From positions 1-64,000 of the forward strand of contig CBFIBS010000010.1 in assembly GCA_965660945.1 (NCBI GenBank): a DNA stretch of 64,000 nt, written 5' to 3'. The notes beneath the pieces are model-generated. The model did no database searches. It was not told the origin of the DNA and was given only the letters and a program-made list of their open reading frames with translations. Below, piece after piece: positions 27,333-35,812 of the stretch. Both the position numbers and the translations under genes were made by a program. Source of the stretch: UBA7985 sp002711265. GTDB taxonomy: Bacteria > Pseudomonadota > Alphaproteobacteria > UBA7985. Every line of letters starts with the position of its first letter. The stretch's first letter is position 1.

Positions 27333-28694
27333 TCAGGCAGCTTGTTGCGCCATCGTGATTTCGCCCTTGAGCGAATTAGGGCCGGCGGCCGTAATGTCTA
27401 CGTCAACGATCTGACCAATCCGATGTTGCGGCGCCATGACGTGCACGGACTGCATGTAGGGGCTGCGACCGATCAGCTGCCCGTCTTCCTTCCCCGGCCG
27501 TTCCAGCAGCAGCGACAGCCGCCGACCAACGCAGCTCTGGTTGAAGGCCAGCTGCTGCTCGTTGAGGAGCTGCTGCAGGGCTTCGAGCCGCTGGCTCTTC
27601 ACCTCTTCGGGGACGTGGAATTCGACACCGGCGGCCGGGGTACCGGGCCGGGGGCTGTACTTGAATGAATAGGCCTGCGCGTAGTTGACCGCCGTGACGA
27701 TCTTGAGCGTATCGGCGAAATCGGCGTCGCTCTCACCTGGGAAGCCGACAATGAAATCACCACTGATTGCCATGTCGGGGCGGATGCTGCGCAGTCGCTC
27801 GATGATGTCGAGGTACTCAGCAGCGGTGTGCGAGCGGTTCATGGCCTTGAGGATCGGGTCTGAACCGGACTGCACCGGCAGGTGCAGGTAGGGCATGAGC
27901 TTGGGGTTTTCGGCAAAGGCCACAAACAGGTCGTCGTTCATGTCCTTGGGGTGGGATGTTGTGAAACGCAGCCGCTCCAGCCCTGAAATCTCCCCCAGCG
28001 CCCGCAGCAGCTGGGCCAGGTTCCACGAACCGGCTGCACCGTTGGGTGCTGCGCCGTGGTAGGCGTTGACGTTCTGGCCCAGCAGGGTGATTTCGCGGAC
28101 GCCCTGACCGGCAAGGCGCTCGGCTTCGGCCAGCACCGAGTCAACCGGGCGGGATTCCTCCGCACCTCGTGTGTAGGGCACCACGCAGAATGAGCAGAAC
28201 TTATCGCAGCCCTCCTGCACCGTCAGGAAGGCAGCGGCACCGGTGGCGGCCGAGCGCTCCTCGGGCAGGTGGTCGAACTTTGATTCGACCGGAAAATCGG
28301 TTTCGACCAGCGCCGTCTCGCCCTGCTCCGCGCGCGCGACCAGCTCCGGCAGGCGATGGTAGGACTGGGGGCCAACGACCAAATCGACGGCGGGTGCGCG
28401 TCGCTGGATTTCGGCGCCTTCGGCCTGCGCGACACAGCCGGTGACGGCGATGGTCAGGCCCTTGCCGCGCTGCTCCCGCAGCTGCCGCATGCGGCCGACC
28501 TCGGAATAAACCTTCTCTGCCGCCTTTTCACGGATGTGGCAGGTGTTCAGGACCACCAGATCGGCGTCTTCGGCGCGGTCGGTGGCGGCGTAGCCGGCCT
28601 TGGCAAGGCTCTCGGACATCCGCTCAGAATCATAAACGTTCATCTGGCACCCGTAGGTGCGGATAAAGACGCGCTTTTCCGAATTCTCTGTCAT
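27333..28694 (-). CDS. miaB: tRNA-2-methylthio-N6-dimethylallyladenosine synthase
   Basis: MiaB is a radical-SAM enzyme that adds a methylthio group to i6A-37 of tRNA. Seen: N-terminal UPF0004 domain with TYGCQMNVYDSERM, LNTCHIRE and VTGCVAQAEG cluster cysteines; radical-SAM motif GCDKFCSFCVVPYTRG (about residue 155); C-terminal TRAM domain; 453 residues. It is first of the miaB-ybeZ-ybeY-corC-lnt group and lies just after the mucR terminator. Confidence 0.97.
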   Translation of the reverse strand: MTENSEKRVFIRTYGCQMNVYDSERMSESLAKAGYAATDRAEDADLVVLNTCHIREKAAEKVYSEVGRMRQLREQRGKGLTIAVTGCVAQAEGAEIQRRAPAVDLVVGPQSYHRLPELVARAEQGETALVETDFPVESKFDHLPEERSAATGAAAFLTVQEGCDKFCSFCVVPYTRGAEESRPVDSVLAEAERLAGQGVREITLLGQNVNAYHGAAPNGAAGSWNLAQLLRALGEISGLERLRFTTSHPKDMNDDLFVAFAENPKLMPYLHLPVQSGSDPILKAMNRSHTAAEYLDIIERLRSIRPDMAISGDFIVGFPGESDADFADTLKIVTAVNYAQAYSFKYSPRPGTPAAGVEFHVPEEVKSQRLEALQQLLNEQQLAFNQSCVGRRLSLLLERPGKEDGQLIGRSPYMQSVHVMAPQHRIGQIVDVDITAAGPNSLKGEITMAQQAA

Positions 28695-28728
28695 TCTGGG
28701 TTGGTATCACTTCGTCACTGGGCGATGA

Positions 28729-28766
28729 AAACAAAAAACGGCCGCAAGGTCATTACCCTGCGACCG
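28729..28766 (-). terminator. intrinsic terminator of mucR
   Basis: On the reverse strand CGGTCGCAGGG and CCTTGCGGCCG pair with G-U wobbles at the imperfect positions, around a short loop, and TTTTTT follows at once. It lies 23 bases after the mucR stop and before miaB, so miaB needs its own promoter or read-through. Confidence 0.8.
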
Positions 28767-28789
28767 CCTTTGAAGAAAGGTCGGTGGGA

Positions 28790-29197
28790 CTATTTCTTCC
28801 CGCGACGGGTCCCCAGACCGATTTCCTTGGCCAGCTTAGAGCGCTGGGCCGCGTAGTTCGGCGCCACCATCGGGTAATCCGACGGCAGGCCCCAGCGTTG
28901 GCGGTACTCATCCGGCGTCATGTTGTAGGCCGTCTTCAGGTGCCGCTTGAGCATCTTCAGCTTCTTGCCGTCTTCGAGGCAGACGAGGAAGTCGGGTTTG
29001 ATCGAGGAGCGGACGGAGACCGCGGGCACCAGCTCTTCTTCCGTGGGGGCAGGCGCTTCGCCCAGACCCGAGAGTGAGTGGTAGACATCCGCAATCATGC
29101 GCGGCAGGTCACCAACGGCGACGGAATTGTTCGAAACGTGCGCTGCAACGATGTCGGCCGTCAGGGCCAGCAGCTCTGAGTTTTCATTTTCTTTCAT
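28790..29197 (-). CDS. mucR: MucR/Ros-family transcriptional regulator
   Basis: A 135-residue zinc-finger-type regulator. The conserved block VCLEDGKKLKMLKRHLKT, MTPDEYRQRWGLPSDYPMVA and the basic C-terminus (RSKLAKEIGLGTRRGKK) are diagnostic. MucR proteins are global repressors in alphaproteobacteria, binding AT-rich sites and controlling surface polysaccharide, motility and cell cycle; they commonly repress their own gene. ATG at 29197 with AGGATCGGG upstream; the frame reaches 29236 but runs into the palindrome. Two similar inverted repeats lie directly upstream. Confidence 0.95.
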   Translation of the reverse strand: MKENENSELLALTADIVAAHVSNNSVAVGDLPRMIADVYHSLSGLGEAPAPTEEELVPAVSVRSSIKPDFLVCLEDGKKLKMLKRHLKTAYNMTPDEYRQRWGLPSDYPMVAPNYAAQRSKLAKEIGLGTRRGKK

Positions 29198-29228
29198 CTT
29201 ATCCCGATCCTTAGGAAAAAAATGTACC

Positions 29229-29272
29229 ATTTCCAAATATTGGAAATCCTCATTGCCAACCGCATTGGCAAT
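29229..29272 (-). promoter_or_regulatory. two tandem inverted repeats upstream of mucR (operator candidates)
   Basis: ATTTCCAA-ATA-TTGGAAAT (29229-29247) and ATTGCCAA-N5-TTGGCAAT (29252-29272) are both perfect eight-base inverted repeats with the shared form ATTKCCAA..TTGGMAAT. Their centres are 24 bases apart. The whole 29198-29370 gap is AT-rich. Autoregulation by MucR is the simplest idea, but it is inference; another dimeric repressor would fit as well. Confidence 0.6.
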
Positions 29273-29370
29273 ATTAGAGTTGTTGGTATTTCACACACAA
29301 CTCGAAATCAATCGATTTGATTGTACGACCAAGATATCGACACAATATTTTTGAATTTAGTGAGTATGAA

Positions 29371-29811
29371 CTAATGAATTTCCAGCATCATTACAATTGC
29401 ATCGGCTGCTGAACCGTCCCTGGACCTGTAGTAGCCGCTTCGAACTGTGGAAACCTCAAAGCCGAGGGAAGCGTAGAGCGACCTTGCGGCAGTGTTATGT
29501 TCATTCACTTCAAGATAGCAATTTGAGATATCTCCAAAATTGGCAAGGCTGTCTGTAATCAAGGTTCGGGCAAGCCCTTCACGCCGAAATTTTGGCGTGA
29601 CAACGAGGGAACAGAGTTCCAATTCGGGTGGTATCTGCTGATATAGGATAAACGCCTGAAGTTTTTCATCCCGGACGATGCCAAATGCTGCATAGGTACG
29701 TTTCGTCAGAAATCCTGCGAAGTCGTCCGCCGACCACGGGCGGTCAAAACCCTCGGCGTGGAGACGCGCCATGGCTGGGGCGTCTTTCACGCTGAGGCGC
29801 TGCACGGTCAT
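29371..29811 (-). CDS. rimI: ribosomal protein alanine N-acetyltransferase
   Basis: A 146-residue GNAT acetyltransferase (acetyl-CoA) with LCSLVVTPKFRREGLARTLI (acetyl-CoA loop) and LEVNEHNTAARSLYASLGFE, typical of RimI. In E. coli RimI acetylates the N-terminal alanine of S18. The ATG overlaps the tsaB stop by four bases, the usual alphaproteobacterial arrangement. Confidence 0.93.
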   Translation of the reverse strand: MTVQRLSVKDAPAMARLHAEGFDRPWSADDFAGFLTKRTYAAFGIVRDEKLQAFILYQQIPPELELCSLVVTPKFRREGLARTLITDSLANFGDISNCYLEVNEHNTAARSLYASLGFEVSTVRSGYYRSRDGSAADAIVMMLEIH

Positions 29812-30443
29812 TTGCTCTTTGCAGCGCCAATTTCAGGCGCGCGCATGTATAGGGGGCTCTGCTGTCCCTTTCCGTCCCGGAGCCAGGCCAGGGCAACCGG
29901 CTTTTGGGAAAGATGCTGGGCGACCCACGCCATATTCGGGCTGCTGTCGACGGCATCGGCGGAAACTCGGCGTGCGGCAGAACCGATCCAGCGAGTCTGG
30001 CCATAGCGCCTGCGGATCTCCAAGGGGGTCAGCAGGCTATCCGGGAATCGGGGTTCACCCGCTGCATCGTAGGTGCGGACGAACAGTTCCTCGCGGCGGG
30101 ATTCGATGATCACGCCAAGGTTTCGGGTGTCGGTTTCCGGTGCTGCGAAGACGTCAAAGGCATTGAGTCCGAAAAAATCGGCCCCACAGGACCGGGCCAG
30201 GCCCAGTCCTGTGGCGATGCCCAGCCGAATACCGGTGAATCCGCCCGGGCCGAGGGTCACGCCAATGCGGTCCACGCTGCCGGGCTGTCGGTGGGCGGTT
30301 TTGAACAGGGCTTGCAAGGTCGGCACCAGAACCGCGGGCTGCCCGCGATCCATGCTCAGCTGCTCCCGGGCCAGAACCTCACTATCCTCAGCGAGGGCCG
30401 CGGTGAGGCCCGAACCGGCGCACTCGAAGGCCAGTGCCAGCAT
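29808..30443 (-). CDS. tsaB: tRNA threonylcarbamoyladenosine biosynthesis protein TsaB
   Basis: TsaB partners TsaD in making t6A-37 of ANN-decoding tRNAs. This 211-residue ASKHA-fold protein shows ALAFECAGSGLTAAL at the start and VTLGPGGFTGIRLGIATGLGLA. It is coupled to rimI by a four-base overlap. Confidence 0.95.
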   Translation of the reverse strand: MLALAFECAGSGLTAALAEDSEVLAREQLSMDRGQPAVLVPTLQALFKTAHRQPGSVDRIGVTLGPGGFTGIRLGIATGLGLARSCGADFFGLNAFDVFAAPETDTRNLGVIIESRREELFVRTYDAAGEPRFPDSLLTPLEIRRRYGQTRWIGSAARRVSADAVDSSPNMAWVAQHLSQKPVALAWLRDGKGQQSPLYMRAPEIGAAKSK

Positions 30444-30451
30444 GGCTGTCT

Positions 30452-31852
30452 CTAGAGGAAGAGGTTCATGGGCTGGCCGTTGGACAGCGCAGCGCGGTCG
30501 AAGTCGGTCAGGCGGCTATCGGAGACAATGCGGTTCAGCGTCCCGAGGTAGTATGCCGGATCTTCGCTGTAGTACTGCAACCTAGGGATCAGCTCGAGGG
30601 CCGTCACCGGGCGCCCCGCAGCGCGGTAAGAAGCCCGCGTCCGGCGAAGCTCGAGGTAGGCGTTGTTCATGTTGAGATTGCGCAGGTAGCTGCGGATCGA
30701 TTCTTCCAGCGAGGTGAAGGTGCGCACCCGGTGGGTGGCGTCCGCATCACGCGCGTTCGGGGTCATGCCCGGCTGGCTGGCGTCCCAGACCCGCTGCCCG
30801 AACAGGGCGTTGCCCTGCTGAACGTAGCGGGACGTGCCCCAGCCGCTTTCCAGGCCGGCCTGTGCGAGGATCAGGCTTGGCGGCAGGATATCGACGCGCT
30901 GTAGCAAATTGGTGGTGTTGCTCTGAATATCGTATTTGGCGGCGATAGCCTGCACTTCGACCGGTGCCTGCGGGATGGTGCCGCTGTAGCCACTGTTGAG
31001 GATGATGGCGCGCTCCATGGCAACTTCGGCGTTGGCCTTGAGCACCAGCGGCAGCAGCAGCCGGATAAACACGTCCTTGTTCGCTGGCACGCTGTTATTC
31101 ATGTCACGGGGCAAAGTACGGGCAAAAACCGGCGGCACCAGCGCGCCGCGCCGGATCGACTCAAGACGGTAGCCGTTCTGGTCGAAGAACCGTCCAACGC
31201 CCTCGATGCCACCGGGCAGGGATTTGTTTACGGCTGGCCTGTTGAACATTGCGTTGGCTGGGTTTGCGGCCAGCTGCGCCTGACCTGCGCCTGCCGCATA
31301 CGACGGCGCAATTGCTAGTTGATTACCGAGGTTGGCTGCTGTCGCGTTCAGCGGGGTGGCTTGCGAGAAATCGATACCCTGTGGCGATGCCGCGATCTGC
31401 TGCTGGCGCTCTTCCTCGGCGCGCGCAGCGCGCGCTTCTTCCGCGCGGGCTTCACGGGCTTCGTTGCCGCTCACCCGTGGCAGCCATTCAGAGAAAATAT
31501 AGTCGATGGTGCCGTCCTGAAACTCAAAGCCGCCGTCCTTGACCTTGACGGCCTTATCTTCGTCAAAGGAAAAATGGTCAGACATCTGGTCCGGCAACTG
31601 GTTCATGCGCTGGTCGAAAGCAGCAAACCGCTCGGCAAGCTGCCCAGGCACAGTCCTGAGCCTGGCCTCCGCTCGTTCCATGGTGGTCATGTTGCTGGTA
31701 TCAGCTGCGGTTTCTTCGACCGCGGCAACCGCCGGCCCGCCTTCCTTTTCAACCTCGGTCGATGTCGAATCAACAGCGCCGCAGGCTGACAGGGCAAGCA
31801 GCAGGACAAAGGCCAGACCAGCGGCGGGAGACTTTTGGAAACTTCTGGTCAA
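30452..31852 (-). CDS. lipoprotein with glucosaminidase (Bax-like) domain
   Basis: A 466-residue lipoprotein. Signal peptide with lipobox LALSAC places the acylated Cys at about residue 24 from the TTG start at 31852. A Glu/Arg/Ala-rich helical stretch follows (EARAEEARAARAEEE, about 130-150), then a low-complexity Ala/Asn/Gln section. The C-terminal 200 residues are a mannosyl-glycoprotein endo-beta-N-acetylglucosaminidase domain like E. coli Bax: ILAQAGLESGWGTSRYVQQG with the catalytic Glu, and NALFGQRVWD. It probably cuts peptidoglycan in the periplasm. The TTG at 31852 is preferred for its GAGGACG ribosome site; a GTG at 31879 is the alternative. Confidence 0.85.
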   Translation of the reverse strand: MTRSFQKSPAAGLAFVLLLALSACGAVDSTSTEVEKEGGPAVAAVEETAADTSNMTTMERAEARLRTVPGQLAERFAAFDQRMNQLPDQMSDHFSFDEDKAVKVKDGGFEFQDGTIDYIFSEWLPRVSGNEAREARAEEARAARAEEERQQQIAASPQGIDFSQATPLNATAANLGNQLAIAPSYAAGAGQAQLAANPANAMFNRPAVNKSLPGGIEGVGRFFDQNGYRLESIRRGALVPPVFARTLPRDMNNSVPANKDVFIRLLLPLVLKANAEVAMERAIILNSGYSGTIPQAPVEVQAIAAKYDIQSNTTNLLQRVDILPPSLILAQAGLESGWGTSRYVQQGNALFGQRVWDASQPGMTPNARDADATHRVRTFTSLEESIRSYLRNLNMNNAYLELRRTRASYRAAGRPVTALELIPRLQYYSEDPAYYLGTLNRIVSDSRLTDFDRAALSNGQPMNLFL

Positions 31853-31998
31853 AGAGACGTCCTCACAGGGGTAACTCACGCATGAATGCCCTAGCTGCAT
31901 AGGGATTCAGCCAGCGAATTCACACATCAATGAGGCGGAATCAGGATTATGTGACTTAAACTCGACGGTGTCCCGTCCAAGAGGTCGAATTTCATGGG

Positions 31999-32544
31999 TC
32001 AGACTGCGGTGACTTCGCGAACATCGGGAACATAATGTTTGAGCATATTCTCGATTCCCATTTTGAGGGTCGCAGTCGAGGACGGACATCCGGCACAGGC
32101 GCCCCGCATATGCAGATAGACCACGCCATCCTTGAACTCGTGGAAGACGATGTCGCCTCCATCCATGGCAACCGCGGGCCGGACCCGGGTGTCGAGCAGG
32201 TCCTTGATTTGGGTCACAACTTCGCTGTCTTCTTCGCCGTTGTCTCCGGCAGCTTCGGTCACACGCATGACCGGACGACCGGCGGTAAAGTGCTCCATGA
32301 TAAGGCCGAGGATCGACGGCTTAATGAGAAACCACTCGCGGTCGTCGGTCTTGTGCACCGTAATGAAATCTGAGCCCAGAAACACACCCGTCACGCCCTC
32401 AACTTCGAACAGGCGTTCGGCCAGCGGCGACACCGCCGCCTCTTCGACGGTATCGAAGTGCGCGGAACCGCTTTCAAGCACGGTCAGTCCGGGTAGAAAT
32501 TTCAGCGTTGCCGGGTTGGGTGTCGATTCAGTTTGGATGAACAT
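31999..32544 (-). CDS. nfuA: NifU/NfuA-type Fe-S scaffold protein
   Basis: The 181-residue product has an N-terminal Nfu_N domain (MFIQTESTPNPATLKFLPG) and a C-terminal NifU domain with the cluster motif CAGCPSS (C-x2-C), in VYLHMRGACAGCPSSTATLK. Such proteins carry and deliver 4Fe-4S clusters. The window holds several Fe-S clients (miaB, queG, the RNA methyltransferase). It is divergent from lolA, with a 349-base gap between them. Confidence 0.95.
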   Translation of the reverse strand: MFIQTESTPNPATLKFLPGLTVLESGSAHFDTVEEAAVSPLAERLFEVEGVTGVFLGSDFITVHKTDDREWFLIKPSILGLIMEHFTAGRPVMRVTEAAGDNGEEDSEVVTQIKDLLDTRVRPAVAMDGGDIVFHEFKDGVVYLHMRGACAGCPSSTATLKMGIENMLKHYVPDVREVTAV

Positions 32545-32893
32545 GGGTCTTTCCCTGTTTTTTCACCTTTAACATGAGCGGCGGACGGGCGGAGATCAAG
32601 GCATGACTGCGGTATCCTGCCCCGCGTCGTGTTGCCCCGCTCGATACCACAATCTCCAGGTCGGCGGGCGGTCCAAGGTCGTGCTTGGGCAGAGGTTCGA
32701 ACTGATAGGTTCAAGGGCCCCCGACCCCGGCCAAGCCTCTGTGGCTTTTGTGACTGGCCTTTTCAGTACAAGTCGGGGCAAATACGCCATAATGCTTGCA
32801 AAAACCTGCGCAACAATCGCCCGAGCCTTCAATCACGCTTTCCCTTGCCCGTTCTATCCCGGTGGAACTGGCTCTCTGACAGACGAGACCCCC
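32545..32893 (+). other. 349-base intergenic region between nfuA and lolA
   Basis: No gene is supported here. The lolA reading frame stays open back to 32603, giving 97 extra codons, but those residues (Cys/Pro/Arg-rich) look unlike any export protein. Short GC-rich inverted segments (AGCC-N5-GGCT near 32735) are present, and a GGTTCGAACT-like string near 32695 does not fold into a tRNA. Promoters for both genes should lie here. Confidence 0.5.
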
Positions 32894-33529
32894 ATGATCC
32901 GAGCCCTGCAGTCCATTGCCTATGTTGCGGTCGCCGCCCTGATGCTCTGCCTTGTTGCCCTCGGCAGCCTTCTGGCCTCCCCGGCTGCTGAAGCACAGAC
33001 CACGCGCGAGCAGGTGATCGCCTTTCTTGGCGAAGTCGAGACTCAGATCGAGCGCATTGCCACGGCGCAAGGGCGTTTTATGCAGATTTCTGATGCTGGG
33101 CAGATCGTCCGAGGTGACATTTACATTTCCCGCCCCGGCCGCATGCGTTTCGACTACGATGATCCCTCGCCCGCGCTGCTGGTTGCCGACGGCCGCTTCA
33201 TCGGTACCTACAACACCAAGGATGAAACGTCGGCCCACCGACAGATCAGCCAGACGCCATTAAAATTTCTGCTCAACAAAGACCCCGATCTCGCCAATGG
33301 CGTAAAGGTGCTGAAGATCGAGCGCGTTGCTGAGTCTGTGTTGGTAACAATGCAGGACCGGCGCAACGCAAATCAGGGGCAGCTTATCCTCGTGCTCGAC
33401 ACCCAGACGCTGGAGTTGCGCGCCTGGCAGGTGATCGACGACAAGGGGGAGCGCACCACTGTCCGGCTGGAATCCATGGCCTATGGCGTGCCGCTGCCCG
33501 ACGCGCTGTTCCAGCGCCCGGGATTCTGA
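32894..33529 (+). CDS. lolA: LolA-family outer-membrane lipoprotein carrier protein
   Basis: LolA carries lipoproteins across the periplasm from LolCDE to the outer membrane. The 211-residue precursor has a signal peptide (about 1-34, hydrophobic VAVAALMLCLVALGSLLA), then AQGRFMQISDAGQIVRGDIYI, PGRMRFDYDDPSPALLVADG and WQVIDDKGERTTVRLE. The ATG at 32894 sits directly before the signal peptide. The neighbouring lipoprotein at 30.5 kb and Lnt are pathway partners. Confidence 0.92.
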   Translation: MIRALQSIAYVAVAALMLCLVALGSLLASPAAEAQTTREQVIAFLGEVETQIERIATAQGRFMQISDAGQIVRGDIYISRPGRMRFDYDDPSPALLVADGRFIGTYNTKDETSAHRQISQTPLKFLLNKDPDLANGVKVLKIERVAESVLVTMQDRRNANQGQLILVLDTQTLELRAWQVIDDKGERTTVRLESMAYGVPLPDALFQRPGF

Positions 33530-33531
33530 GG

Positions 33532-34290
33532 ATGGCGGCTGACAACACCCCGGTTATCGGGGTCATGACCTGCGCCCGGCCCAAGCACGAGCGCACGCCC
33601 GAGTTTCTCGAACTGGCGGTGGGGCAGAAGTACCTCGAGCCGCTTCTCGACCGTGGTGCTCTGCCGCTGCCGATCCCCAATTTCGGGGAGCAGACGCCCT
33701 TTGACGCCCTGCTGGCCCGAATGGATGGCCTGCTGCTCACCGGGAGCCTGAGCAATGTCCACCCGGACCGCTACGGCGGCGCGGTTTCCGGCGAAAGCCT
33801 GCCGCTGGACATCCACCGTGACGCCTGCACCTGGACCCTGCTCGAGCGCTGCATTGAGGCGGGCAAGCCGGTCTTTGCCATCTGCCGCGGGTTTCAGGAG
33901 CTGAACGTTTTCGCCGGCGGCAGCTTGGTGCAGACCGTGCACACGGCCGCTGGCCGCCACGATCACCGCGCGCCCACGTCCTTCGCGCCGGAGATCAAGT
34001 ACGGCGCCTGGCAGCGGGTGCAGGTCACACCCGGCGGGGTGCTGGCCGGCATCCTTGGCTCGGACGATCCGATCCGGGTGAACTCGCTGCACCTGCAGGG
34101 TGTGGATCGGGTCGGTGACGGGCTGCAGGTCGAAGCCACGGCTGGCGATGGCCTCGTGGAGGCCGTGTCGCTGCGGGCGGCGCAGGCCTTCTGCCTCGGC
34201 GTGCAGTGGCACCCGGAGGCGGTGCCCCATGACCCCGTCAGCACGGCGCTTTTCGACGCATTTGTGGACGCCTGCCAGCCTCAGGGCTAG
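33532..34290 (+). CDS. class I glutamine amidotransferase-like hydrolase (peptidase C26)
   Basis: A 252-residue protein of the gamma-glutamyl-gamma-aminobutyrate hydrolase (PuuD-like) family. Seen: VIGVMTCARP, DGLLLTGSLSNVHPDRYGG, nucleophile elbow PVFAICRGFQELNVFAGG with the catalytic Cys, and LGVQWHPEAV with the catalytic His. It likely cleaves a gamma-glutamyl amide in the cytoplasm; the exact substrate is not shown. It starts two bases after lolA. Confidence 0.9.
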   Translation: MAADNTPVIGVMTCARPKHERTPEFLELAVGQKYLEPLLDRGALPLPIPNFGEQTPFDALLARMDGLLLTGSLSNVHPDRYGGAVSGESLPLDIHRDACTWTLLERCIEAGKPVFAICRGFQELNVFAGGSLVQTVHTAAGRHDHRAPTSFAPEIKYGAWQRVQVTPGGVLAGILGSDDPIRVNSLHLQGVDRVGDGLQVEATAGDGLVEAVSLRAAQAFCLGVQWHPEAVPHDPVSTALFDAFVDACQPQG

Positions 34291-34299
34291 GGTCGTGCC

Positions 34300-35094
34300 A
34301 TGAGACTTGTCACCTGGAATGTGAACGGCCTGCGGGCGCGTGCGGCGCACGTGGACCAGGTCATCGAGGCGCTTCAGCCCGACGTGCTGATGCTGCAGGA
34401 AATCAAAATGGACGCGGCGATTTTCCCGGTGGAGGCCTTTGCGGCTGCGGGCCTGCCTCATACCTGTGCGCACGGGTTCAAGGGCAAGCACGGGGTTGCC
34501 ATTGCTTCGCGCCACCCGCTGAAGGACATCGACAGGACCGTCATCGGCGGGATCGACGATGGCCGTCACGTCTCCGCAACCCTTGCCACCAGCGGCGGAG
34601 ATCTGCGGGTCTCGAGCCTGTACGTGCCCTCGGGCGGGGATAAGCCCGACGTGACGATCAACGACAAGTTCGCCCACAAGTTGGCTTTCATGGAGGAGAT
34701 GAAGACCTTCTTTGCCGGTGACGGGCTGCACGTGGCCGGGGGCGACCTCAACATCGCCCCGCAGGAGCACGACGTTCACAACCACAAGAAATGCCGGCGC
34801 CTGGTCGGCCACTCCGATGGCGAGCGGCAGATCATGGCCGAAGCTATCGAGGCCGGCGGCTGGATCGACACCGGGCGTGCTGTGCAGCCCGAGGGACCGC
34901 TGTTCACCTGGTGGGGCTACCGCTACCCGCCGGCCTTCGAGCGCAACATGGGCTGGCGGCTGGATCACCTGTGGCTGAAAAGGGCGCAAGCCGACCTGAT
35001 CCGGGGAGGCTCGGTCTTCCGGGAGAGCCGCGCGTGGGAGAAACCCTCGGACCATGCGCCCGTGGTGCTCGACCTTGGACTCGATGCAGCCTGA
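34300..35094 (+). CDS. xthA: exodeoxyribonuclease III
   Basis: This 264-residue AP endonuclease and 3'-exonuclease acts in base-excision repair. Metal and catalytic motifs: TWNVNGLRAR, MLQEIKMD, ASLYVP-like SSLYVPSGG, GGDLNIAPQEHDV, RLDHLWL and SDHAPVVLDL. It lies nine bases after the C26 hydrolase and overlaps the next gene by eleven bases. Confidence 0.96.
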   Translation: MRLVTWNVNGLRARAAHVDQVIEALQPDVLMLQEIKMDAAIFPVEAFAAAGLPHTCAHGFKGKHGVAIASRHPLKDIDRTVIGGIDDGRHVSATLATSGGDLRVSSLYVPSGGDKPDVTINDKFAHKLAFMEEMKTFFAGDGLHVAGGDLNIAPQEHDVHNHKKCRRLVGHSDGERQIMAEAIEAGGWIDTGRAVQPEGPLFTWWGYRYPPAFERNMGWRLDHLWLKRAQADLIRGGSVFRESRAWEKPSDHAPVVLDLGLDAA

Positions 35095-35629
35095 GCCACC
35101 CTTCGAGGCCCGCTATGGCCCCGGCACGTGGATCGGAGATGCCGTACTCGGGGGTCTGGGGGCCGCTCTGCTCGGCCTGTGGACGGTGGTGCTGCTGCCC
35201 TCGTTCTGGGCGGCTTTGCCCGGGCTGGGACTGGTGGGGAGCCTCTACCTGCTGGCGCGCATGCTCTGGCAATGGACCGTGGTTTACCGGGTGGATCCGG
35301 GCGGCATGACGCTGGAGCGCCGCGCCTTGTTCGCCAGAAAGGAGCGGGTGGACCTGAGCGGGCTGGAGCGGGCCGATCTGCACTACCTTGGCACGTTGCT
35401 CCGGGGCGCGCGGGGGAAACGTGGGCTGTTCGTCCTGCACGTGAAGGACGGCGCAAGGGGCGCAATGCGGATCGAGAGCAAGGTTGAAGGCTTTCACGGC
35501 ATCGCGACGCTGGTGCTGCAGAGCGCCATCAGTCAGGGCTGCGCCATCTCGCTGGCGACGTACGACAATGCGACGGCGCTGGAGTTGGACGTCCGGCTGC
35601 GGACCGACATGATCGACCGGCCGGTCTGA
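35084..35629 (+). CDS. membrane protein with PH-like domain, unknown function
   Basis: A 181-residue protein with two adjacent membrane helices (about residues 20-65, VLGGLGAALLGLWTVVLLPS and WAALPGLGLVGSLYLLARML). A soluble beta-rich domain follows (VVYRVDPGGMTLERRALFARKERVDLSGLERADL) that resembles bacterial PH-like (bPH) domains. The ATG at 35084 lies in the end of xthA. I do not recognise a named family. Confidence 0.75.
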   Translation: MQPEPPFEARYGPGTWIGDAVLGGLGAALLGLWTVVLLPSFWAALPGLGLVGSLYLLARMLWQWTVVYRVDPGGMTLERRALFARKERVDLSGLERADLHYLGTLLRGARGKRGLFVLHVKDGARGAMRIESKVEGFHGIATLVLQSAISQGCAISLATYDNATALELDVRLRTDMIDRPV

Positions 35630-35749
35630 TCCCAAAGACAATATGGCGCGCTCGATTTGACGCCGCTTCGCGGCTTACAAATCTCCCCCGCGCAATTAAA
35701 CGGACAGGCCGCGTTGCACGCAGCCTGACACTTTTTCCGCCTTTTCGAT

Positions 35750-35805
35750 GAAAATGCGCGTGGGAGGGCTAAAGGCCGCAAAGCGGTCGAGACAAGGTCG
35801 GCGCA
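35750..35805 (+). repeat. dispersed 56-base hairpin repeat, copy B
   Basis: Partner of the copy at 85-140, identical over the first 11 and last 25 bases and with the same total length. The internal stem (GGCCGC / GCGGTC, loop AAA) keeps pairing through a G-T wobble. It lies in the 183-base convergent gap between the PH-like gene and the response regulator; another small hairpin, GCCGC-TTC-GCGGC, lies near 35662. Confidence 0.6.
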
Positions 35806-35812
35806 CCTAGTC

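Noticed and set aside
32680..32760. tRNA-like segment with GGTTCGAACT
   Set aside because: No acceptor stem, anticodon arm or CCA-side pairing can be drawn around it.
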